Of a DNA stretch of 64,000 bases, positions 18,084 to 26,777 are shown piece after piece (positions within the stretch are counted from its first letter, which is position 1; each line of letters starts with the position of its first letter). The stretch is from Permianibacter aggregans (lineage in GTDB: Bacteria > Pseudomonadota > Gammaproteobacteria > Enterobacterales > Permianibacteraceae): positions 3,100,001 to 3,164,000 of the forward strand of contig NZ_CP037953.1 of assembly GCF_009756665.1 (NCBI RefSeq), read 5' to 3'. Made by a program: the position numbers and the translations under genes. The notes under the pieces were generated by a model, which worked only from the letters and a program-made list of their open reading frames with translations, was not told where the DNA came from and did no database searches.

Positions 18084-18932
18084 CTAGAACCCCCAGTTAA
18101 ACTCGACGGCCAAAGCCGTACTATCCGGAATATCAATTTCATTGATGCGGTTATCCATCAACCGATAACGCCAGCGCTGTTCCATGTGGCGGATAATATG
18201 TCCGCCAATCTCGATGTTTTCCCACTGCCATGTCAAACCCAGTTCGAGGCGCCAACGGCGCTGTTCCAAGTCGCTGGTTATCGTCAGCTGTTCATCGCGC
18301 ACACGCCATTGTCCGCCATCAGGGAACAATCGCAGATGCCATTGCCAGAACTCGTTTAGCGACCAACGAACGGCGTTTTCCGGAAAGCCAAGCGTTACTG
18401 ACCAATCGTTATGGTGTAGGTGCCATTGCCAAACGGGGTGGGGGCGGTAACGGCCAAACTGACTGCCAGCGGCTATGCCGAACTTCATGTGTTTATACGG
18501 ATAAAGCAATGCGAAGTTGGCTTGCCAGTCATCGAGTTCTACTTCTTTGAGATGACGCAGGGCGTTCGATGAGGTGGCGAGAGTAGGTGTCAGTGTGACT
18601 TGCCAGTTTTCCAGTGCAAAATGCCATTGCCAACTGAGCGCATGCAGATGACCGTTACTGGCGGCGACGACGCCATCGACGGATGGTAGTTCAAAAATCC
18701 GATAATCGTGTTGGAATTGCCATCGCGGTGTTTGTTGTTCGCCGGCACCAATGCGCCAGCGGGTTTCACGGTAGCTTTCGTTCTGGTTTCCGATGTCGAG
18801 TTCGCTGGCGAGTTGATGGACGCTGAGAAAGTAGGAATGGGAGGTTTCAGGAAAGCCGCACTGACTAAATAGCAGAGATAGGGCAAGCGGTACGATGCGA
18901 TTAGGTGAAAGGGCGGTAGCAGTCATAAACAC
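18084..18932 (-). CDS. Tryptophan-rich putative outer-membrane beta-barrel protein
   Basis: A 282-residue protein, family not recognised. The N-terminus looks exported (basic start, then 'IVPLALSLLFSQC'), and the last residues 'ALAVEFNWGF' end in Phe with alternating hydrophobics, the classic C-terminal signature for BAM-dependent outer-membrane barrels. The sequence is very rich in Trp and His, with a WQWH/WQWE motif recurring at least four times ('SWQWHFALENWQV', 'VWQWHLHHNDWSV', 'FWQWHLRLFPD', 'LTWQWENIEI'), as expected of amphipathic strands with aromatic girdles. It is the last gene of a minus-strand cluster. The function is unknown. Confidence 0.6.
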   Translation of the reverse strand: MFMTATALSPNRIVPLALSLLFSQCGFPETSHSYFLSVHQLASELDIGNQNESYRETRWRIGAGEQQTPRWQFQHDYRIFELPSVDGVVAASNGHLHALSWQWHFALENWQVTLTPTLATSSNALRHLKEVELDDWQANFALLYPYKHMKFGIAAGSQFGRYRPHPVWQWHLHHNDWSVTLGFPENAVRWSLNEFWQWHLRLFPDGGQWRVRDEQLTITSDLEQRRWRLELGLTWQWENIEIGGHIIRHMEQRWRYRLMDNRINEIDIPDSTALAVEFNWGF

Positions 18933-18962
18933 AGCATAGCAATTGAAGCCGTGAAAGATGGG

Positions 18963-20303
18963 CTAGGCGCCGACTTGTAACTCCACTGGTCTATGCATGA
19001 CCAGTTTGATACGCCCGCGCCCCGCCTTTTCGATAAACAGGTAATCGCTGCGTTCTTTCAAGCGGCGCGACAAGAGCAGCAAACGTGCATCGAGATTGTC
19101 GCTGACATCCGGTAACGGGATGGCGTTGTCGAGGCGCAGTTCGCGCGTGGTAAATTCGATACGACCCTCGTGTTTGAACTGATTCAGTAAGCGCCAAAGA
19201 ATGGCGCCGGCCACGCCTTTGATCAGGTATTCTTCGTCAAGAAATACGCTGTGATCGGTCAGGAAGTACTTGACCCGAATAGCCGTGCCTTGTGGAGTTG
19301 GACAGAGGCCTGGTGAATGGCAAACTTCAGCTGGTGGTTGCGATTGCAGGCTTTGCATGGCCTCACCCACCTGCGCGCAAATCGCGACCAGCGCATCCTC
19401 GTCGTCGTAATTGAAACGACAGGCCTGATCACTTTCCACATACAGCACGGCCTGCAGGTGCCCATTGGCAAGGATGGGAACGGCGAGCTGGCTGCCCGGT
19501 TCCGAAAGTCCAGGCAACGGTATGCGATCTTCAAGTTTGTCGGCGCGGCCATCGTCGATCAGCTGTTCACGAACGGCTTTTGTATAGGCGTATTCTGCCG
19601 CGAAATACATGATCCGTATCGGCACGCGTTCTTTCGCGGCAACCCCGATAACGCCAACCCCGAACGGAATTTCCGAGCCAATGCCTGAACGGTCGTAACC
19701 GCGGCTAGCCAGTGTGTACAACTTCTGTGCCGTTGGATCGGCCATCAGCAGCATGGAATTGCGGATATTGAAGTGTCGGTCGAGCGAGTCGAGCATGGTG
19801 TCGACCAGATTTTCCAGTGAGTGATAACGGCCGAGACTATCAACGGTACGACGCAATGCCGGCAGAAGCGCCGGATTGTTGGGCATCGCCATCAATTCGC
19901 GACCAGGCAGGTGCTCAATCGACAGTACCCGGTAAATGTCGGCGCCGCGCAGTTTGAACACGCCTACCATCCCTTCATAAGAAGCGATACCAGCCAGTTT
20001 CGCGCGCATTTTTTCGAATTGTGGGCCGGAGGTTTCGGTGCGTAAATATTGCAGCACCAACCGGTAGCGTGCTGCAGTGACCGGGTCCATGGTCAGCAGG
20101 GTGGCAATCGGGTTGGCCAGAATGTTCTCGCGCGTTTTGTTGAAAAACTGGAAGGTCAAGGCGATGTGCTGGCAATCGACATACATTGCCTGTGACACGT
20201 AGGTGACATTTGGCATACCCTGATGATCGCTGGTCGCCAGTGCCGAGGGGATGATGCCCTCGAGACAAAGTCGAATCGACTCCAGCGTTGGTGTGTAGAT
20301 CAT
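18963..20303 (-). CDS. Split-barrel flavin-binding (PNPOx-like) + GAF + winged-helix-like regulator
   Basis: A 446-residue multidomain protein. Residues 1-150 are a pyridoxamine 5'-phosphate oxidase-like split barrel ('SALATSDHQGMPNVTYVSQA', 'FFNKTRENILANP'). About 170-335 are a GAF domain ('NIRNSMLLMADP', 'GVGVIGVAAKERVPIRI', 'LAVPILANGHLQAVLYVESD'). The C-terminal 100 residues look like a winged helix ('LLLLSRRLKERSDYLFIEKA'). It is probably a cytoplasmic redox or ligand sensor. Its ATG overlaps the stop of the next upstream gene, another PNPOx-like protein, by four bases (ATGA), so the two are translated together and may form a mixed complex. Confidence 0.75.
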   Translation of the reverse strand: MIYTPTLESIRLCLEGIIPSALATSDHQGMPNVTYVSQAMYVDCQHIALTFQFFNKTRENILANPIATLLTMDPVTAARYRLVLQYLRTETSGPQFEKMRAKLAGIASYEGMVGVFKLRGADIYRVLSIEHLPGRELMAMPNNPALLPALRRTVDSLGRYHSLENLVDTMLDSLDRHFNIRNSMLLMADPTAQKLYTLASRGYDRSGIGSEIPFGVGVIGVAAKERVPIRIMYFAAEYAYTKAVREQLIDDGRADKLEDRIPLPGLSEPGSQLAVPILANGHLQAVLYVESDQACRFNYDDEDALVAICAQVGEAMQSLQSQPPAEVCHSPGLCPTPQGTAIRVKYFLTDHSVFLDEEYLIKGVAGAILWRLLNQFKHEGRIEFTTRELRLDNAIPLPDVSDNLDARLLLLSRRLKERSDYLFIEKAGRGRIKLVMHRPVELQVGA

Positions 20304-20809
20304 GGTAATGGCGCTCCGAGCTTCATCTTGTCACCTGCGTGTTGTCCTGGTGTTTGTCGGAACGCCGAGTCCGGTGTAAACGTTATCGTGACCAGCTCAT
20401 TGGGATCGCAACCGTAAAGCGTGTGAGTGTAAACCTCGGACACTGCGTAGTACGCAAGTCGTTCGCTGAGTTTTTTCAGGTATGGACCGAGCATGTTGCG
20501 GTCGGCATCGGTGGCTTCGCCAATGACCGCATCCGTGCCTTTCAGTTGAATGGTGCGATGGGTCTCCGGTTGGCAAAATACGACGGCCACCTTGCCGGTA
20601 GTTTCGACGGCGCGTAACAGTGCCTCGCTCTGGTAACGCGGAACCAGAACCGTGATTTGGGTGCGCGCCGCATTGATCCGGCAGCCCGGCGCTTTGACCA
20701 GCGTCGAATGCCGCTGAGGAGTGCAGGCTGCCACATGTATGGCGAGATGACTTGTCAAAAAGTCGACCAGCTCCTGCTCCATCAGAGCGCCAGAATCAGA
20801 CGAACTCAT
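20300..20809 (-). CDS. Pyridoxamine 5'-phosphate oxidase-family (flavin split-barrel) protein
   Basis: A 169-residue single-domain split-barrel protein. Features: 'SHLAIHVAACTPQRHSTLVK' at the N-terminus, 'AVVFCQPETHRTIQLKGTDA', and a C-terminal 'YTHTLYGCDPNELVTITFTP'. Small members of this family bind FMN, F420 or heme. It lacks the C-terminal substrate-binding region of true PdxH, so it should not be called pyridoxamine oxidase. It forms a coupled two-gene unit with the GAF-containing paralogue and sits near a hemerythrin gene and NO-response genes, suggesting a redox or NO-related role (inference). Confidence 0.8.
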   Translation of the reverse strand: MSSSDSGALMEQELVDFLTSHLAIHVAACTPQRHSTLVKAPGCRINAARTQITVLVPRYQSEALLRAVETTGKVAVVFCQPETHRTIQLKGTDAVIGEATDADRNMLGPYLKKLSERLAYYAVSEVYTHTLYGCDPNELVTITFTPDSAFRQTPGQHAGDKMKLGAPLP

Positions 20810-20950
20810 AATGAATCCGATTAGGTGAGTCTGACGCTATTATCGTCCAGATTTTTAACAAGCGGAATCCAGTGCGCGGTAACAAAATGCGTGTGAAAGA
20901 GTTTCTTTGTCCTTTCAGTCCGTTTGTGATGCCAATCCTGATGCAGCGCA

Positions 20951-21655
20951 TCAAGCGGTGGCAGGGGCAGGTTCCGGTGCCGGAGTATTGGTCAGTGCCT
21001 GACGGAGTTTGCTGAAATACAGTGGCGGCAGCTTGCCGGCCAGTTTACCGATCACGCCTTCGAAAACCGGATCTGGCATGTGCTGTTGCATTTCCCGCAA
21101 CAACATCAAGCGCTCGGAATGCATCAATGTGGTGAGCATGTCCACGGTGATTTGCATGCGCTCCGCTGGCGACAAGGCGGCGATGATGTTCTCGTGGATA
21201 TGATGAATCTCCGATTCCGTGAACAGATCGGCCAGCACTTGCGCGTTGTGGGTTTCCTCGGTGTGCATATGGTCGAGATTTTCCGCGACGAATAGCGCCA
21301 GATCGGTGTACAGCTGGTGCAATAACTGGCTGCGTCTAGCCCCTGCAGACTGGTGCACGCGTTGCGTGTCTTGCAGCAATTTCTGAATTTGTACTTCGTG
21401 TTCCTTGTGATCGGCTTCGGTGGTCAGGTACAGGTGCGGATTACGCGTCATGATCGCGCCATGAACAAAGCGGTTCTCATGCTCCAGATGTACTTGACAG
21501 AACTTCAGCAATGAAGCGAGATCATTGAGTTGGGCGTTTACCTGCTGTTCATCGCTGTCATCAATTGTGCCAATCGCCAGCAGCGAGCGGCATAATTGCT
21601 GACGCAGGTATTTGTGGATGAACGTGTAAATGTTATAGCTCGGGGTGGTCATCAC
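20951..21655 (-). CDS. Hemerythrin-like HHE-domain protein
   Basis: A 234-residue helical protein with the His/Glu pattern of hemerythrin-like four-helix bundles: 'YTFIHKYLRQQL', 'HLEHENRFVHGAI', 'ADHKEHEVQIQKL' and 'LDHMHTEETHNAQVL'. Such proteins bind a di-iron centre that interacts with O2 or NO. A C-terminal extension of about 70 residues ('MTTLMHSERLMLLREMQQH') is not part of the core. It lies between the split-barrel pair and a Gln-rich periplasmic protein on the same strand, 1.5 kb downstream of the norZ operon, so an NO/O2 response role is plausible but not shown. Confidence 0.82.
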   Translation of the reverse strand: MMTTPSYNIYTFIHKYLRQQLCRSLLAIGTIDDSDEQQVNAQLNDLASLLKFCQVHLEHENRFVHGAIMTRNPHLYLTTEADHKEHEVQIQKLLQDTQRVHQSAGARRSQLLHQLYTDLALFVAENLDHMHTEETHNAQVLADLFTESEIHHIHENIIAALSPAERMQITVDMLTTLMHSERLMLLREMQQHMPDPVFEGVIGKLAGKLPPLYFSKLRQALTNTPAPEPAPATA

Positions 21656-21676
21656 GCTGCTCCAGGGAAAAGCTTA

Positions 21677-22882
21677 TTACTCGGACTCATTGCTCTGTGC
21701 TTGCATTTGTTTTTGCAGTTCCAGTGCTTGCGCTTGCAACGCCTTGACCGTCTCCGGATTCATGTATTGCTGTTGCAATTGCTGCATCTGCTCGGCACTT
21801 GGCATCGTTGCCGCGGATTGCATTTGCTGCTCGGCCAGTTGCTGGGCAATGTCCGCTTGCGTTTCATTTTGCGCAACACGATACAGCTCGGCAGCCAGGC
21901 GATAGTGTTGGGCGTTTTGCTCGCTGGCCGCTTGCTGGTTGGCTTGGGCTTGCACGTTTTCGGCGCTGGCTTCGTCGCCGGCCATTCGGTAAAAATCGAT
22001 CGCGGCTTGCTGCAGTTTCGGTGAACGCGGCTCGGTTTTTTGCAGGCGTGCAGCCAGTGCTTTCAGGCTGGCGTTGCGTTGTGTCTCCAGCGCGTTGCGC
22101 TGGGATTCATCATAAATTTGCTGTAACCAGCTATGGGCTTCGCTAAAGCTGCGTTCAGCGTTTCTCAAGCCATCATTGGGCCAGCGCTGTTGAAACGTCA
22201 GCATCTCCTGCTGCAGGGCCATTGCTGCACTGATATCGCCGGCGCGCAGCAAAAATGGTTTCAGTTCCATGTCGGCACTGGCGCGCAAATACGAGGCATT
22301 GACGGCGCTATCGGCGGCCGCCAGCAGGCGCTGGAATTGCTCAGACTGATTGCTGTGGACAAACGGCAGATGCTTTGCGTCGAGCCGATAGGCGCCGGTC
22401 ACGCTCAGCCGTTCGGCTTCATTACTGTGAAATGACGGCAGCGCGCGATGGGAAAAATGGGTTTGTGCCAATTCGGACAAGGCCCGGTCGTTTGGCGTTT
22501 TGTTCAGCGCTTCAATCAGCACCTGATCGGCCAGGGCAAACTGACCACCCATTTCATACCAATGAAACGCGCTTTGTTGCGGCATTACCGTATCGTAAAA
22601 CTGTTTCTGCTGGGCGAAACGCCGGCCGTATTGCTCGCCGAGTGAGGCGGCCCGACGCGCGATTTGCATCAAGGTTTCGGTGTTGCGATCACAGGCTTCG
22701 GCCAGTGCTTGATCGAAGGTTTTCAGCGCCTGCCAGTCCTGGGCATTGCGCAAATAATTGAGGCCTTGCTGATGACGTTTTTCGACCGCTGAGGCCGATA
22801 GGCCGGCGCAATCGGCCAGGACGGTATTAATCGGTAGCATCAAAGAGCCGAGGATCGCGAGCGTCAATACACGCTTGAACAT
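21677..22882 (-). CDS. Exported helical protein with Gln-rich C-terminus, unknown function
   Basis: 401 residues from the ATG at 22882, chosen because ggagaag lies just upstream; an ATG four codons earlier has no binding site. A signal peptide (MFKRVLTLAI...NTVLA/DCAG) precedes a mostly alpha-helical protein with TPR-like helices ('EKRHQQGLNYLRNAQDWQAL') and a C-terminal third extremely rich in Gln, Ala and Met ('EQMQQLQQQYMNPETVKALQ'), likely coiled coil. No enzymatic motif. It is first in the minus-strand series leading to the hemerythrin gene (21-base gap). I do not recognise the family. Confidence 0.65.
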   Translation of the reverse strand: MFKRVLTLAILGSLMLPINTVLADCAGLSASAVEKRHQQGLNYLRNAQDWQALKTFDQALAEACDRNTETLMQIARRAASLGEQYGRRFAQQKQFYDTVMPQQSAFHWYEMGGQFALADQVLIEALNKTPNDRALSELAQTHFSHRALPSFHSNEAERLSVTGAYRLDAKHLPFVHSNQSEQFQRLLAAADSAVNASYLRASADMELKPFLLRAGDISAAMALQQEMLTFQQRWPNDGLRNAERSFSEAHSWLQQIYDESQRNALETQRNASLKALAARLQKTEPRSPKLQQAAIDFYRMAGDEASAENVQAQANQQAASEQNAQHYRLAAELYRVAQNETQADIAQQLAEQQMQSAATMPSAEQMQQLQQQYMNPETVKALQAQALELQKQMQAQSNESE

Positions 22883-22898
22883 GTGCTTCTCCATGCAG

Positions 22899-22928
22899 AA
22901 AAAAAGCGGGCTGTTGGGGACGCAGCCC
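22899..22928 (-). terminator. Second terminator-like hairpin before the Gln-rich protein gene
   Basis: On the minus strand GGGCTG (from 22928) pairs with CAGCCC (to 22908), followed by gc and a seven-T run. It backs up the stronger norZ terminator and immediately precedes the next gene, so it might also act as an attenuator. Confidence 0.6.
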
Positions 22929-23054
22929 GGTGCGTAGCCGGTCGGGAAATGCCGGTTGCTTCACGGTGCCCATGGTAGCGATGGCGATCACTGGCGATTG
23001 CTAATTTCCCGCTGCAGGAAACTTAAAAGTTTATTAAGTACAAAAAAGCAGATG

Positions 23055-23082
23055 AAAAAAGCCCGCCGGTTTCGCGGCGGGC
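23055..23082 (-). terminator. Strong intrinsic terminator of the ytfE-norZ operon
   Basis: Reading the minus strand, GCCCGCC-gcgaaacc-GGCGGGC is followed by six T. It lies 24 bases after the norZ stop codon. Confidence 0.9.
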
Positions 23083-23105
23083 AAAGGCTTCAACGATGGT
23101 TGTTG

Positions 23106-25442
23106 TTATTTTGCGGTTTGTTCGCGGGCGATCACATTGGCCAGTGCTGGCTTGCCGACAGGTTGGGTTTCGCCGCTGGTCAGATCCAGCGTTTCTTCGG
23201 CGGTTTCGTCGCGGTAGAACAAGCCTTTGACGACTTGCCAAGCCACCGCACAGGCACCGACGATGAACACCACATCACCAATCGTGCGCACCCAACGCAA
23301 GGTTGGCAGCAGGCCGGATTGCATGAACGCTTCGCTGCGCGCATACCACAGGCCTTCGGAGGCGCTGGCGGCAAACTGCAGGAAACCAATCGGCAGCAGG
23401 CTGGTGAACAACATCAATACCAGACCGCCGTTCAACCACCAGAACGCGGTTTTCATCAGCTTCTCATCGAAAGCCATGCGCGGACGGATGTAGCGCAGAA
23501 TCAGCAGGCAGAAGCCGAGCGCCAGGAAGCCGTAGACACCGAACAGCGCCGCGTGACCATGGGTGGGTGTCGTGTTCAAACCTTGCACGTAATACAGCGA
23601 TACCGGTGGGTTGATCATGAAGCCGAGCACACCCGCACCGAGCATGTTCCAGAATGCGACAGCGATGAAGAAATACAGCGGCCATTTGACGTTCTGCATC
23701 CACGGTGCGCGCTGCTTCAGGCGCCAGTGTTCCCAGGCCTCATAACCGAGCACGACCAGCGGGACCACTTCCAGTGCGCTGAATGTGGCACCAACGGCCA
23801 TCACCGGCGTGGTGGTGCCGGAGAAATACAGGTGGTGGAACGTGCCGGGCACACCGCCTAGCATGAACAGCGAAGCGGAACCAAGCGCAGCGACGGTCGC
23901 CATTTTCTTCGATACCAGACCCATGCTGCAGAAAATGAACGCCAGCGCGGCAGTCGCGAATACTTCAAAGAATCCTTCGACCCAGAGGTGGACAATCCAC
24001 CAGCGCCAATACTCCATGATTGAAATGTGAGTGCGTTCGCCGTAGGCAAAACCAGCGCCGTAGAACAGGCCAATCGCAATCACGGAGGCACTGAGCAGGG
24101 CCAGCAGATTTTTGTCACCCGGTTGTTTGAACGCCGGCACAATCGCGCGCAGCATCAGCACCAACCAGAACACGATGCCGGTGAATTTGCCGATCTGCCA
24201 GAGCCGGCCCAGGTCGACGTATTCATAACCTTGATGACCCAACCAGAAATTCCATTCGGCCGGCATGATTTGGGCAATCGCCAGATAGTTGCCGACGAAT
24301 GAACCGACGACGACAGCAATCAGGGCCCAGAACAAAATGTCGACACCAAGCTTTTGGTATTTCGGATCTTTGCCGCCGTTGATGATCGGCGCCAGAAACA
24401 ATCCTGCCGCCAAAAAGCCGGTGGCAATCCAGAACAAGGCCGATTGAATATGCCAGGTACGCGTCAGCGAATACGGCAACCATTTCGAGGTTTCGATGCC
24501 GTAAAAACCTTGGCCTTCTACGGTGTAGTGCGCGGTGAAGCCGCCGAGCAAAACCTGAAAGACAAACAGCGCGACGACAACGAACAAATATTTGCCGAGC
24601 GCTTTTTGCGAAGCGGTCAAGGCGAACGTCGTGATCGGGTCGGCTTTCGGTGCTTGCGGTTCTTCTTCGTCATGCTTTTGCATGAACGCCCAGGTCCAGA
24701 TCAGGCCGCCAACACCGGCAATCAGCAGAATGACGCTGACCACTGACCAAATGACATTCTCGGCAGTTGGCACGTTGCCAATCAGCGGCTCGTGTGGCCA
24801 GTTATTGGTGTAGGTGGCGCCATCGGGCGTGCGTTCGGTGGAGGCGACCCAGGATGTCCAGAAGAAAAAGTGCGTCAGCTTTTCACGTCGCTCGGCACTC
24901 GGTAGTGTCGCTTCTTTCATCGCGTAGGCTTGCCGGGTTTTTTGCAGTTCCGGGGCATCGGAAAACAGCCGGTGATAATAGTCGGCGGTCAGTTCGAAGG
25001 CGCGGGCTCGGCGCTCGCTGATGGTCAGAATTTTTCGATCAGCGAGATAGGTGTTTTCGCGATACGCTTTTTTCAAACGAATTTTCAGCAACGCTTGCTG
25101 TTCATCGTTCAGCGCCTCGAACGATTGCTGGAATTCGTCCTCGGCGGCGAGCTCCAGCCAGTTCAGCAATTCGCGATGCAACCAGTCGGCGCTCCAGTCC
25201 GGCGCCTGATAAGCACCATGACCCCAGATCGAGCCGAGCTGCATGCCGCCGACCGATTGCCAGGCGGTTTGGCCATCGAGAATCGAGGCATCGGTCATCA
25301 GTTCGCGGCCGTTTTCGGTGACGACGCGATCCGGAATCGGCGGTGCCGCACGATACACTTCCCGCCCGAAATAACCGAGCATGCCAAAGGTGATCGCCAG
25401 CACGGCGATCAAGCTAAACCAGAGTTTTTTGTATTGGCCCAT
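23106..25442 (-). CDS. norZ: Quinol-dependent nitric oxide reductase, large single subunit (qNor)
   Basis: A 778-residue inner-membrane protein of the heme-copper oxidase superfamily. The qNor N-terminal extension is present ('YFGREVYRAAPPIPDRVV', 'DGQTAWQSVGGMQLGSIWGH'), fused to a 12-helix catalytic core with His ligands in 'HIQSALFWIATGFLAAG', 'VHLWVEGFFEVFATA' and 'VPGTFHHLYFSG'. It reduces NO to N2O with electrons from quinol and, unlike cNor, needs no NorC. The ATG at 25442 has aggtg six bases upstream. It follows ytfE by 13 bases. With no nir, nos or cNor genes nearby, detoxification rather than full denitrification is likely. Confidence 0.95.
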   Translation of the reverse strand: MGQYKKLWFSLIAVLAITFGMLGYFGREVYRAAPPIPDRVVTENGRELMTDASILDGQTAWQSVGGMQLGSIWGHGAYQAPDWSADWLHRELLNWLELAAEDEFQQSFEALNDEQQALLKIRLKKAYRENTYLADRKILTISERRARAFELTADYYHRLFSDAPELQKTRQAYAMKEATLPSAERREKLTHFFFWTSWVASTERTPDGATYTNNWPHEPLIGNVPTAENVIWSVVSVILLIAGVGGLIWTWAFMQKHDEEEPQAPKADPITTFALTASQKALGKYLFVVVALFVFQVLLGGFTAHYTVEGQGFYGIETSKWLPYSLTRTWHIQSALFWIATGFLAAGLFLAPIINGGKDPKYQKLGVDILFWALIAVVVGSFVGNYLAIAQIMPAEWNFWLGHQGYEYVDLGRLWQIGKFTGIVFWLVLMLRAIVPAFKQPGDKNLLALLSASVIAIGLFYGAGFAYGERTHISIMEYWRWWIVHLWVEGFFEVFATAALAFIFCSMGLVSKKMATVAALGSASLFMLGGVPGTFHHLYFSGTTTPVMAVGATFSALEVVPLVVLGYEAWEHWRLKQRAPWMQNVKWPLYFFIAVAFWNMLGAGVLGFMINPPVSLYYVQGLNTTPTHGHAALFGVYGFLALGFCLLILRYIRPRMAFDEKLMKTAFWWLNGGLVLMLFTSLLPIGFLQFAASASEGLWYARSEAFMQSGLLPTLRWVRTIGDVVFIVGACAVAWQVVKGLFYRDETAEETLDLTSGETQPVGKPALANVIAREQTAK

Positions 25443-25455
25443 GATGCACCTCGCT

Positions 25456-26118
25456 TCAGGCCGCGTATTCAACGCGATGGAACAAAATGTTGTTTTCCAG
25501 GTGGATGTGATCCATCAAATCGGTGACCAGCGTTTGCAAGCCAAGGTAGAGCGCGCGCCAGGTGTTGCAGGCGTCGTCCGGCAGCACAAAGCCGTGCGCC
25601 AATTGCTCCATTTGCGCCAGCGCCAGGCCGTGGTCGTCATGCTCGTGGCGCATGACCATGATTGGCCCATGCACCATCTGGTAGGCACCGCGCATCAGCA
25701 TCGGAAACAGGATGTCTTCTTCCTTGGCCATGTGTTCGGCCAGTTCCTGTTCCATCTGCTCCAGATGGGCGGCAAGACCGGTCGGGCATTGCGGATGATC
25801 GCGATGGACTTTTTCCACCCGGCTGGAAAGCCGAATCAGCTCCGGCAATTGCAGGCGGTGCAGTTCGTGATAGCGACTCAGGATGTGTTCGATCAGCTCG
25901 CGGTCGTTCTTCGTGCTCCAGTCGGTGTCATGGCTTGCCGGGTTCAGCGCCCGCAGCTCGCCAGCCAGCGCCTCGGCTGACAGGCCACGACCTTCGGCGG
26001 CCTCAAGCAGGCTTTGCTGGCCACCGCAGCAGAAATCCAGCTTGTGACGATGGAACAGGGCGGTAGCCCCGGGGATTTGGCGGGCGATTTCGCCCAGGCT
26101 CATCTGTTGCAGGTTCAT
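25456..26118 (-). CDS. ytfE: Iron-sulfur cluster repair di-iron protein YtfE/RIC (ScdA)
   Basis: A 220-residue protein. The N-terminal ScdA_N domain carries 'GATALFHRHKLDFCCGGQQS' with the conserved CC, and the C-terminal hemerythrin-like bundle has 'HELHRLQLPELIRL', 'HLEQMEQELAEHMAKEEDIL' and 'RHEHDDHGLALAQMEQL', supplying the di-iron ligands. YtfE repairs Fe-S clusters damaged by NO or peroxide and handles nitrosylated iron. The ATG at 26118 has gaggg upstream; the longer frame would run across the regulatory boxes. It is first in the operon with norZ, divergent from nsrR. Confidence 0.94.
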   Translation of the reverse strand: MNLQQMSLGEIARQIPGATALFHRHKLDFCCGGQQSLLEAAEGRGLSAEALAGELRALNPASHDTDWSTKNDRELIEHILSRYHELHRLQLPELIRLSSRVEKVHRDHPQCPTGLAAHLEQMEQELAEHMAKEEDILFPMLMRGAYQMVHGPIMVMRHEHDDHGLALAQMEQLAHGFVLPDDACNTWRALYLGLQTLVTDLMDHIHLENNILFHRVEYAA

Positions 26119-26173
26119 GGTTTTGCCCTCGTCTGACGTTGAAATGGCGGCAAGCGCGCGCTGGCGTCTTGAT

Positions 26174-26194
26174 TGATGCATCGTAAATGCATCA
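26174..26194. promoter_or_regulatory. NsrR box 1
   Basis: tgatgcat-cgtaa-atgcatca is an inverted repeat matching the NsrR consensus (GATGCATTT-type half-sites). It lies 56 bases before the ytfE start, where a repressor would block the ytfE-norZ promoter. Confidence 0.8.
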
Positions 26195-26206
26195 ATAAAT
26201 GAGGGT

Positions 26207-26220
26207 TTGATCGATATCAA
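26207..26220. promoter_or_regulatory. FNR/Anr/Dnr-type box
   Basis: TTGATCGATATCAA matches TTGAT-N4-ATCAA exactly. It is centred about 96 bases before the ytfE ATG and between the two NsrR boxes, suggesting activation under low oxygen or by NO through a CRP/FNR-family protein. Confidence 0.8.
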
Positions 26221-26223
26221 TAA

Positions 26224-26243
26224 AAATGCATCAATAATGCATC
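26224..26243. promoter_or_regulatory. NsrR box 2
   Basis: aaatgcatcaataatgcatc contains two GATGCAT/ATGCATC half-sites with spacing similar to box 1, about 97 bases before nsrR. It is likely part of autoregulation. Confidence 0.65.
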
Positions 26244-26339
26244 TATTATCCGTTTGACGTCCGGAGCCATCGGCCGGGCCAGCGACTCGCTGAAAGTGCC
26301 GCCAAGGGCGACGCAGTACACTAGAAATGAGGGCAGGCC

Positions 26340-26777
26340 ATGCATATCACCCGCTTCACCGATTACGCCTTGCGCGTGTTGATGCTGGTGGCACTGAAGG
26401 GCGAGCAGCTGACCACCATTCAGGACATTGCCGATCACTATCAGATCTCGAAAAACCACCTGATGAAGGTGGTGCAGCAACTGAGTCAGAAAGGCTATTT
26501 GATTGCTGTGCGCGGCAGCGGCGGTGGCGTCAAGCTGAGCCGGCCGCCGGCAGAAATCAATATCGGCAAATTATTTCGCGATATCGAAACCGACCTTGCG
26601 CTGGTTGATTGTTTTGCCGACGCGAAAAGCTGTTGCATCACGCCAGCCTGCACCCTGAAGCGGGTATTTGGTCGTGCCTTACGAGCGTTTGTCAGCACGC
26701 TTGATGAATACACACTGGAGGATTTGCTCGCCGGGCAACAGCAACCATTGGAGGAGCTGCTGAGCTTAGCGCGGTAA
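26340..26777 (+). CDS. nsrR: NsrR, Rrf2-family [Fe-S] nitric oxide-sensing repressor
   Basis: A 145-residue protein starting 'MHITRFTDYALRVLMLVALK'. It has the Rrf2 winged helix ('TIQDIADHYQISKNHLMKVV', wing 'VRGSGGGVKLSRP') and the three-Cys cluster region 'DCFADAKSCCITPACTLKRV'; one extra Cys sits next to the second ligand. NsrR represses NO-detoxification genes until NO destroys its cluster. It is divergent from ytfE-norZ, with two matching boxes in between. gagggc precedes the ATG. Its 3' end overlaps the convergent kinB gene by 12 bases. Confidence 0.95.
   Translation: MHITRFTDYALRVLMLVALKGEQLTTIQDIADHYQISKNHLMKVVQQLSQKGYLIAVRGSGGGVKLSRPPAEINIGKLFRDIETDLALVDCFADAKSCCITPACTLKRVFGRALRAFVSTLDEYTLEDLLAGQQQPLEELLSLAR

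Noticed and set aside
20300-20809. True pyridoxamine 5'-phosphate oxidase (PdxH)
   Set aside because: It lacks the C-terminal substrate-binding region and typical PdxH motifs; only the split-barrel fold is supported.
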